Positions 23,012 to 28,553 of a DNA stretch of 28,553 nt are shown here, one piece after another. A program made the position numbers and the translations under genes. The notes beneath the pieces were generated by a model that worked only from the letters and a program-made list of their open reading frames with translations, was not told the origin of the DNA and did no database searches. The DNA comes from an uncultured Hungatella sp. (GTDB lineage Bacteria > Bacillota > Clostridia > Lachnospirales > Lachnospiraceae): the NCBI GenBank assembly GCA_910588325.1, contig CAJUPP010000048.1, forward strand, positions 1-28,553, read 5' to 3'. Each line of letters begins with the position of its first letter. The stretch's first letter is position 1.

Positions 23012-23921
23012 AAATACAAAAGTAAGAATCGGAAAAACAGAATGGAAGAATCCGGTTACCACAGGGTCCGGAACCTTTGGATCCGGGCTTGCCATGACAG
23101 ACTATGTGGACTTAAACCGTTTGGGAGCCATCACCATCAAAGGCACAACTTTAGAGCCCCGTCCGGGAAATCTTCCTCCCAGAATGGTGGAAACCCGCTC
23201 TGCAGTGCTGGGTTCCGTTGGACTTGAAAATCCGGGAGTTGAGGCCGTCTTAAACGATATTATTCCAAAGGTAGCGCTGTATGACTCGGTTCTCGTTGTC
23301 AATATCGGCGGCAGTTCCGTTGAGGATTACGGTGAGGTTGCCAAAAGACTGGATACCAGCCCGGATGTAGACGCCATAGAAATCAATATTTCCTGCCCCA
23401 ATCTAAAAAAGGGCGGATTGGGCTTCGGTACGGATCCTGAGATGGCAGGCTCCGTTGTAAAAGCCGTCAGACAAAATACCGGCAAAACCGTTATTGCCAA
23501 ATTGACTCCTGCAGTAACGGATATTACGGTAATGGCAAAAGCTGCAAGAGATAACGGTGCGGACGCTCTGACGCTGTGCAACGGCTATCCCGGCCTTGCC
23601 ATCAGCACCAGGACCAGAAAACCGATTCTCGGCAATATCCAGGGCGGAATCTGCGGCCCTTCCTTAAAGCCTTTAAATATGCTTCACGTCTGGAAAACCT
23701 CCCAGGCAGTGGATATTCCCATTATTGCCCTGGGCGGTATCATGAACGCAGAGGATGCCATCGAATATATACTGGCAGGAGCCACAGGTGTTTCCATCGG
23801 AACCGGCAATCTGGTAGATCCTACGACCACCATGAAAGTAGTGGCCGGTATTGAGAAATACCTGGAGGAAAGTGAATTTGAGGATATCAATGAATTGATT
23901 GGTCTTGCCTGGAAAAAATAA
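23004..23921 (+). CDS. Dihydroorotate dehydrogenase-like flavoprotein (PyrD class 1B-like)
   Basis: A 305-residue FMN barrel enzyme. Class 1 hallmarks are present: K46 in TIKGTTL, the catalytic C131 in NISCPN with N128 and N133, K166 in AKLTP, and the FMN-phosphate segments ALGGIMNAEDA and GATGVSIGT. The class 1B pairing with a PyrK-like subunit is supported by the 8-nt gene overlap and AGGAGAG before the ATG. Two positions are unusual. Where PyrD has N-A-I-G-L-Q-N the protein has G70-S-V-G-L-E-N, and where PyrD has I-N-T/S it has C192-N193-G194. In lactococcal PyrD the corresponding Asn and Ser contact orotate (recalled). A changed substrate is therefore plausible; ordinary PyrD function cannot be excluded. 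Confidence 0.87.
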   Translation: MSKNTKVRIGKTEWKNPVTTGSGTFGSGLAMTDYVDLNRLGAITIKGTTLEPRPGNLPPRMVETRSAVLGSVGLENPGVEAVLNDIIPKVALYDSVLVVNIGGSSVEDYGEVAKRLDTSPDVDAIEINISCPNLKKGGLGFGTDPEMAGSVVKAVRQNTGKTVIAKLTPAVTDITVMAKAARDNGADALTLCNGYPGLAISTRTRKPILGNIQGGICGPSLKPLNMLHVWKTSQAVDIPIIALGGIMNAEDAIEYILAGATGVSIGTGNLVDPTTTMKVVAGIEKYLEESEFEDINELIGLAWKK

Positions 23922-23957
23922 GGAAGACCTGAAGGGTTACATATTAAGGAGAAAACT

Positions 23958-25274
23958 ATGAGTAAGAATCAGCAAGGTACATTAGGCGTCTGGGACGGAT
24001 GGTCCTTAGGAACCGGAGCCATGATGGGCGCTTCTATCTTTGTAGTAAGCGGCACTGCTTCTGGTGTAGCCGGCCCCGCGGCAGCCCTTGGTTTTATGCT
24101 GGCCGCTGTCATCGCCATGATCGTGGCTTTATGCAACAGCGAGATTGCCACCGCTTTCCCGGAGACCGGCGGTGCTTACGTCTATCCACGAAAAGTCATT
24201 CCCGGAATGCCGGGGGAAATGCTGTCCTTTGCCAGCGGATGGGCACTGTTCGGAGGGCAGGGAATCGGTTCCTCCATGGTAGCGATTACAACGGCCGAGT
24301 ATCTGAACTGGACCTTACAATGGTTTGGGATTTCCAACCCGGTTCCGGTAAAGCTGATGGCTTTTGCACTGATTATATTTTATGCGGTTCTCAATATGAA
24401 CAGCATTACAGGGGGGCGTATTTTCCAGCTGGCAACTACCTTTGTGATTGCAGGGATCATGCTTTTATACTGTATTTTAGGCTTTGGCTATGTAGATACG
24501 GCAAATTATGCCAACTTTATGCCGGGCGGGGTTTCCTCCCTCTTCACGGCTTCCGCCATGGCCCTGATGTCTTACGGTGCGTGGTCGGTGATTCCTGCCA
24601 TGGGACGTGCGTTTAAAAATCCTACAAGAGACATTCCTATGAGTATGCTTCTCTCTCTTGCCACCTGCGGAGCGGTATTCGGGCTTTTTGTCCTTATTAT
24701 GAACGGCCTGGCGACACCGGAAATACTGTCTGCTTCCAATGCTCCTGCTGCCGATGCATTTGCCTCTCACAGCCGGTATGGAAGCCTTATTATCGCAGTC
24801 GGCGGAATTTTCGCCTGTGTAAGTTCCAGCAACTCCCATGTGATGACCTCCTCCCGGGTACCCTTCCAGATGGCCAGAGACGGATTTCTGCCTAAAATCC
24901 TGGGAACAGAGACCAAAAACGGAATTCCGAAAGCATCCGTCATCTTTTTGATGGTATGCCAGCTTTTCGCCGTTGCCACAAGCACACTGAATCTGCTGGT
25001 TCAAATGATTGTATTTGTAACTTCCGTTTCCTGGCTGATTACGATGATTTCCGTATTGATGCTGCGTTTAAGGCACCCGGAAATCCGTACTCCCTTTAAA
25101 ATGCCGTTTTATCCGGTCACGCTGGTTGTATCCTTTTTAACAATTCTGTTTATGATGACCCGTTTTACCAGGACAGCCATGTTGATCGGCTGCCTCTGGA
25201 TTCTTTCTTCTGCTGTAATCTATCTGCTGTTCACAAAGACGGGTCTTAAAAAATTCTGCAGCAAGGCAGAATAA
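23958..25274 (+). CDS. APC-superfamily amino-acid permease
   Basis: A 438-residue membrane protein with about twelve hydrophobic segments. The first carries the APC substrate/ion-binding loop in the form MMGASIFVVSGTASGVAGPA, close to the usual G-A-G-I-F pattern, followed by ALCNSEIATAFPETGGAYVY, a strong family signature, and later the SSSNSHVMTSSRVPFQMARDG segment typical of amino-acid/polyamine permeases. AAGGAG precedes the ATG, 36 bp after the PyrD-like stop, so it belongs to the same operon. It probably imports the pathway substrate or exchanges it for a product. The substrate cannot be read from the sequence; an amino acid or related N-compound is likely by family. Confidence 0.9.
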   Translation: MSKNQQGTLGVWDGWSLGTGAMMGASIFVVSGTASGVAGPAAALGFMLAAVIAMIVALCNSEIATAFPETGGAYVYPRKVIPGMPGEMLSFASGWALFGGQGIGSSMVAITTAEYLNWTLQWFGISNPVPVKLMAFALIIFYAVLNMNSITGGRIFQLATTFVIAGIMLLYCILGFGYVDTANYANFMPGGVSSLFTASAMALMSYGAWSVIPAMGRAFKNPTRDIPMSMLLSLATCGAVFGLFVLIMNGLATPEILSASNAPAADAFASHSRYGSLIIAVGGIFACVSSSNSHVMTSSRVPFQMARDGFLPKILGTETKNGIPKASVIFLMVCQLFAVATSTLNLLVQMIVFVTSVSWLITMISVLMLRLRHPEIRTPFKMPFYPVTLVVSFLTILFMMTRFTRTAMLIGCLWILSSAVIYLLFTKTGLKKFCSKAE

Positions 25275-25309
25275 ATTTGGAATAACATTTCAATGAAAGG
25301 CGGCACATT

Positions 25310-26722
25310 ATGAGTAAAGCAAAACGTGATATCAGTCTGGCCAGGCTGGACGAATCCTATAAAAATTCTATTGCATATCAGTACGGTCTTTTCGCCGAGA
25401 AATTTACCTACGATATGCTGCCCAAAAAAGTGGTAGATTTTGCAAAAACCATTCTCCTGGACAGCATCGGCGTTATGATTGGCGCGTTAGACTGCGAGGG
25501 CTTTGCACATTTATCCAAATCCATCGAAACCTGGGGCGGCACGAAAGAAGCCACGGTTTTGGGAACAGGTCAGAAAACCTCTGCCGGCAATGCGGCTCTG
25601 GCCAACATCTTCCTTGTACATGCCCTTGGCTACAATGACCTGGGAGGCGGCGGCGGACATAACTCTGATACCATGCCTGCCATACTGGCCGTGGCGGAGC
25701 GGGAAAATGCAAGCGGAAAAGATTTTCTTACTTCCATGATCCTCTCCTACGAGCTGGGAGGACGTTTTACAGACGCCGTAGGCGGTATCTTCGGATATGC
25801 ACCCAAAGGATTCCCCTTTGATATCCGGGGCGGCATCTCCATTCCTCCCTGTCTGGGCCAGCTTCTCCACATGAATGCATGGCAGATCGCCAATGCAATC
25901 GGCATCTGCGCCTCCCACAGCATTCCTCTGGGTATTCTGGACACAAATAACGAGGAAAACTTTCATGCCAAGAACCTGCGGATGGGCTTTGTAGGCAGAG
26001 ATGCTATCGAAGCATGCCTGCTGGCGAGAAACGGCTTTACCGGTCCTGTCCGGGTGGTGGAGGGCGATCATGGATACAGCACCACCCTTCTTGCCGGCAT
26101 TGATTTGGAGAAAGCTGTGGACTGGAGCGGCTGGAGGATCTTCGGCTCCAGATTTAAGAATCTCTGTGCCGATTCCACCACCATGGGCATGATACAGACT
26201 ACCATCAAGCTGGTTACGGAGCATGACATCAAGCCGGTGGATGTGGACCATGTACTGATTCAGAGCGGACGCCGTGCCCATGGCCACACCTCGGCACAGT
26301 GTAAAAAATATCCAAGAAATGTGGAAACCTGCGATCACTCTGCCTTCTATGCCAATGCGGTGGCTATCAAAGACAGGAAATATACTATCAACGCCATGGA
26401 TCCGAAGAACTGGGAGGATCCTACCGTCCTTGACCTGATTGACAAAATCGAGGCAAGGCCTACGGATCTCATCGACGAATCCGGTTCCGGCGGCATCGTG
26501 GATATCTGGACAAAAGACGGCCAGCATTACCATGGCATGTGTGAGGAAGCCTATGGAATGGGCGTTACGGAGCTGACTTATGAAGAGATAGAAGCGAAAT
26601 TCCGGGAAATGGTTGAACTTCGTTTTTCCAAAGAGGATACGGATCGGCTCATTGACACCATTATGAATGTGGAAAAGCTGGAAAGCATTCGGGAGCTGAT
26701 CAATATGACAATTGTAAAATAA
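25310..26722 (+). CDS. MmgE/PrpD-family protein
   Basis: A 470-residue cytoplasmic protein. The MmgE/PrpD fold is shown by the early helix ILLDSIGVMIGAL (48-60), the GTGQKTSAGNAALANIFLVH stretch, the active-site segment ALGYNDLGGGGGHNSDTMPA (105-124) and the late RDAIEACLLARNGFTGP region. The family includes 2-methylcitrate dehydratase, cis-aconitate decarboxylase and iminodisuccinate epimerase, all acting on small polycarboxylates next to an acidic C-H. GAAAGGCGG lies before the ATG, 35 bp after the permease. Its presence beside a redox flavoenzyme suggests handling of a dicarboxylic or imino acid intermediate. The exact reaction is unknown. Confidence 0.88.
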   Translation: MSKAKRDISLARLDESYKNSIAYQYGLFAEKFTYDMLPKKVVDFAKTILLDSIGVMIGALDCEGFAHLSKSIETWGGTKEATVLGTGQKTSAGNAALANIFLVHALGYNDLGGGGGHNSDTMPAILAVAERENASGKDFLTSMILSYELGGRFTDAVGGIFGYAPKGFPFDIRGGISIPPCLGQLLHMNAWQIANAIGICASHSIPLGILDTNNEENFHAKNLRMGFVGRDAIEACLLARNGFTGPVRVVEGDHGYSTTLLAGIDLEKAVDWSGWRIFGSRFKNLCADSTTMGMIQTTIKLVTEHDIKPVDVDHVLIQSGRRAHGHTSAQCKKYPRNVETCDHSAFYANAVAIKDRKYTINAMDPKNWEDPTVLDLIDKIEARPTDLIDESGSGGIVDIWTKDGQHYHGMCEEAYGMGVTELTYEEIEAKFREMVELRFSKEDTDRLIDTIMNVEKLESIRELINMTIVK

Positions 26723-26754
26723 ACAAAAGAGTGTATTTATTAGGAGGGAATTAA

Positions 26755-27690
26755 ATGAGTAGTGCTGTCGGTACATTAGCATTTCGGCTTTTACTGTTGT
26801 TTTCCGTAATCGGATGTGGTTTTGGTGCATTCAAAGCCAAGATGATTGACGAACATACGTCCAAGCAGATGACCAATTACCTGAATAAGGTTGCAATCCC
26901 TGTATTTCTGATCACTGCCGTGGGTACGGAGCCTGTGTTAGATGGTTCTATCAATCTGGTATACTGCGGCGCAATCATGGCACTGTATTATCTGATCGCT
27001 TTCGGCGGTGTGTATTTTATTTCTAAAATGATGGGTAAGGATCGGGCAAAACGTGCGGTTTACACCTGTATGTCCGTAATTCCCAACTGTGCTTTCGTAG
27101 GCCTTCCTATGGTAAGGCTGCTTCTGGGAGAGAATGCGGTTCCCTACATCGGTATCATGATGACTGCATTTAATATTGTATTCTTTACCATCGGCATGCA
27201 GATGTTCAACAAGGACGATAAATTCCAGTTTAAGTCTCTGCTGACGCCAATGAACATTGCAACGGTAATCATGGTTGTCCTGCTGCTGTGCAACATCCAG
27301 CTTGGACCCAACCTGTATACCTTCCTCAGCCAGATTACCGCTATCGTATCTCCTATGTGCCTGATGATTATCGGTATCAACATTGCAAAGACTCCTATTA
27401 AAGAAGGATTAAAACGTCCTATCGTATGGTGGCTGTCAGCACTTAAGCTGCTGATCTTCCCGGCTGTTGTACAGCTGGCTATGATTCCCTTCGATTTTCC
27501 GCTGGATATGAAGATGGCTCTTCTCATCGGCATCGCCTGCCCAGGCTCCACCATGGCCTGTGTCATTGCCAACCAGAATGATATGGAGCCGGAGCTGGCG
27601 TCTCAGTCCGTGGCCCATTCCACATTGTTCAGCATGATTACCATGCCCCTTCTGATTCTCATTTTCCAGAATCTGTATGGAATAATCTAG
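26755..27690 (+). CDS. AEC-family transporter (auxin efflux carrier type)
   Basis: A 311-residue membrane protein with about ten hydrophobic segments in two halves, typical of the AEC family. Signature stretches are the first-helix LLLFSVIGCGFGAFKAK, NYLNKVAIPVFLI, the conserved VIPNCAFVGLPMV and, in the second half, GIACPGSTMACVIANQ with SVAHSTLFSMITMPLL. Bacterial members carry dicarboxylates such as malate or malonate. TAGGAGGG precedes the ATG, 32 bp after the MmgE/PrpD gene. As last gene of the operon it may export an acid end product or take up a carboxylate. The stop codon TAG (27688-27690) lies inside the terminal repeat of a 165-bp palindromic element, so the present C-terminus may have been set by that insertion. 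Confidence 0.9.
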   Translation: MSSAVGTLAFRLLLLFSVIGCGFGAFKAKMIDEHTSKQMTNYLNKVAIPVFLITAVGTEPVLDGSINLVYCGAIMALYYLIAFGGVYFISKMMGKDRAKRAVYTCMSVIPNCAFVGLPMVRLLLGENAVPYIGIMMTAFNIVFFTIGMQMFNKDDKFQFKSLLTPMNIATVIMVVLLLCNIQLGPNLYTFLSQITAIVSPMCLMIIGINIAKTPIKEGLKRPIVWWLSALKLLIFPAVVQLAMIPFDFPLDMKMALLIGIACPGSTMACVIANQNDMEPELASQSVAHSTLFSMITMPLLILIFQNLYGII

Positions 27691-27851
27691 TGTACTGACT
27701 CATTTACTTTCAGCCAAATGACGCAGAATGAATTTTCAGTCTGCAAGGCGGCGGAGGGAGGCGATGCGGCGGCATCGTTGACCGACAACAACGCAGCAGA
27801 TGGAAATTCAGGCAAGTCATTTGGCGAAATGTAAATGAGTCAGTACACTAG
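27687..27851. mobile_element. 165-bp palindromic MITE-like element
   Basis: The outer 21 bp (27687-27707, beginning CTAGTGTACTGACTC) are a perfect inverted repeat of 27831-27851. Pairing continues inward with GCCAAATGAC/GTCATTTGGC (27713-27722, 27816-27825) and TGAATTTTCAGTCTGC against GCAGATGGAAATTCA. A CGATGC/GCATCG hairpin (27762-27767, 27772-27777) sits near the middle of a GC-rich core. CTAG at both ends could be a 4-bp target duplication or part of the repeat. No coding capacity. It may be a non-autonomous transposable element and may double as a terminator for the operon. Confidence 0.65.
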
Positions 27852-27887
27852 TACTTCGTACTTAAAGTTCCTGTGTAAACTTTCGAG

Positions 27888-27945
27888 TGTGCAAGTTCAG
27901 AATCGGAGGCATAGCGGGCTGCGCTGAGTATTCTGGACTTGTGCA
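27888..27945. repeat. Second imperfect palindrome
   Basis: TGTGCAAGTTCAGAAT (27888-27903) is nearly the reverse complement of ATTCTGGACTTGTGCA (27930-27945), 13 of 16 bases, with a 26-nt GC-rich centre. It follows the 165-bp element by 36 bp and may be another element fragment or an RNA hairpin. The bases from 27946 to 27999 show nothing I can name. Confidence 0.4.
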
Positions 27946-27999
27946 ATCAGGAAAATAGACCAAAATATTTGCACAGGGGTTTTTCTGTAAATTCCATGA

Positions 28000-28369
28000 C
28001 CTCAGGAAATTAGCCACAAAAACCTTGTGGCACTGGCAAATTTTTACGGGGTATCAGCAGATTACCTTCTCTGCCGGACAGAAAACCGGAACCATCCGGA
28101 CATGGATCTTACGAAGCTGCATTTGAGTGACGGTATGGTGGAGTGGCTAAAAAGCGGGCGTATCAATAACCGACTGCTATGTGAAATTGCCACGCATGAG
28201 GATTTTGTTACCCTGATGACGGACATAGAGATTTAAATACCAGCCGGTAGAGGAAGATACCATTCTAAAGGCATTGGAAACTATGCAGGTGCAGAAAGAA
28301 GATTATTTCTGTCAGGTCACACACCGGACTTGGGACGCTATCCTCCATGACATAAGGGAAGCTAAATAA
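28000..28369 (+). pseudogene. XRE-family transcriptional regulator, truncated and frameshifted
   Basis: The fragment lacks the N-terminal helix-turn-helix start: a TGA lies at 27997-27999. It opens directly in the last part of an XRE domain (NLVALANFYGVSADYLLCRT), followed by the linker ENRNHPDMDLTKLHLSDGMV and LKSGRINNRLLCEIATHEDF. It stops at TAA 28234-28236. The related C-terminal segment then continues in the next frame from about 28241 (QPVEEDTILKALETMQVQKE) to TAA 28367-28369. This kind of regulator is frequent in integrative conjugative elements of Firmicutes. No start codon with a ribosome-binding site is seen, so I consider it dead. Confidence 0.65.
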
Positions 28370-28415
28370 CCTTTCCTTTACGTTATTTGAAAAGCTCACA
28401 CCTTCTTTCCATGCG

Positions 28416-28517
28416 TCATTTCAACGCATTTTCCATTGCTTTCAGAACGGTATCACTGGTAAGCGTTGCTTTTTCATGTTTCACCTCCTCGTCTATATAC
28501 AGAAAAAAGGTTGACCG
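28416..28517 (-). pseudogene. Possible C-terminal scrap of an unknown ORF
   Basis: A minus-strand frame without start reads YIDEEVKHEKATLTSDTVLK and ends at TGA 28416-28418. Its beginning is cut by a stop inside the terminator-like repeat. The composition is protein-like, but I do not recognise it. A GAGGAGG followed by ATG in another frame gives only 11 codons. Low confidence. Confidence 0.2.
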
Positions 28518-28550
28518 TCACTACACTTAACATAGTAAACGGTCAACCTT
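28503..28550 (-). terminator. Terminator-like inverted repeat at the right edge
   Basis: AAGGTTGACCGT (28507-28518) and ACGGTCAACCTT (28539-28550) are perfectly complementary over 12 bp with a 20-nt loop. On the minus strand the stem is followed by TTTTTT (28503-28508, partly in the stem), so it could end a minus-strand gene entering from outside the window. It could equally be the end repeat of a mobile element. Confidence 0.55.
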
Positions 28551-28553
28551 AAT

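Noticed and set aside
25511..26830. Long 439-codon open frame on the minus strand across the MmgE/PrpD gene
   Set aside because: It is antisense to a clearly coding gene with strong family motifs; its residues look like reverse translation of that gene and it has no recognisable domain.
1..28553. CRISPR arrays, tRNA or rRNA genes
   Set aside because: No regularly spaced direct repeats and no tRNA- or rRNA-like conserved stretches were seen on either strand by eye.

Overview
The window looks like chromosomal DNA from a gut-type Firmicute, most plausibly a Lachnospiraceae/Clostridium-cluster-XIVa anaerobe (Enterocloster, Hungatella or Lachnoclostridium-like). This rests on moderate GC, strong AGGAGG ribosome-binding sites, several carbohydrate ABC importers without their own ATPase, a YesM/YesN-type two-component pair, Rpn-type nuclease relics and traces of decayed mobile DNA. 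The species is inference. All coordinates and motifs were read by eye; no search was run.

Layout. (1) 1-2800, plus strand: the 3' part of a sugar importer operon (binding protein, terminator/attenuator, two permeases). (2) 2801-4500: a decayed strip with a small ORF broken by two tandem stops and an Rpn/PD-(D/E)XK nuclease gene broken by one in-frame TGA. (3) 4528-17160, minus strand: a nine-gene pectin-oligosaccharide locus. In transcription order it holds a sensor kinase, an AraC-type response regulator, two permeases, a lipoprotein binding protein, a PL22 oligogalacturonate lyase, a large non-secreted beta-propeller protein, a serine hydrolase and an aldo/keto reductase. The likely logic is that the kinase senses an extracellular oligosaccharide, the regulator activates the importer, and imported unsaturated uronides are cut and reduced in the cytoplasm. 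(4) 17323-19086, minus strand: an exported L,D-transpeptidase-type protein and a SpoU/TrmH rRNA/tRNA methyltransferase, each apparently its own unit. (5) 19301-20251, plus strand: L-lactate dehydrogenase, followed by a 0.5 kb stretch rich in inverted repeats. (6) 20778-27690, plus strand: a PucR/CdaR-type regulator, then a tight five-gene operon. The operon encodes a PyrK-like flavin/2Fe-2S subunit, a PyrD-like dehydrogenase, an APC amino-acid permease, an MmgE/PrpD-family enzyme and an AEC-type carrier. (7) 27687-28553: a 165-bp palindromic MITE-like element that supplies the stop codon of the last gene, another palindrome, a broken XRE regulator and a terminator, probably a scar of a former integrative element.

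The most interesting part is region 6. The PyrK/PyrD pair is not with other pyrimidine genes. It sits with two transporters, a dehydratase/decarboxylase/epimerase-fold enzyme and a catabolic-type regulator. By my alignment from memory the PyrD-like protein also lacks two side chains that normally contact orotate. This suggests a substrate-inducible catabolic pathway using a repurposed dihydroorotate-dehydrogenase-B machine on an unknown substrate. The pathway identity is inference.
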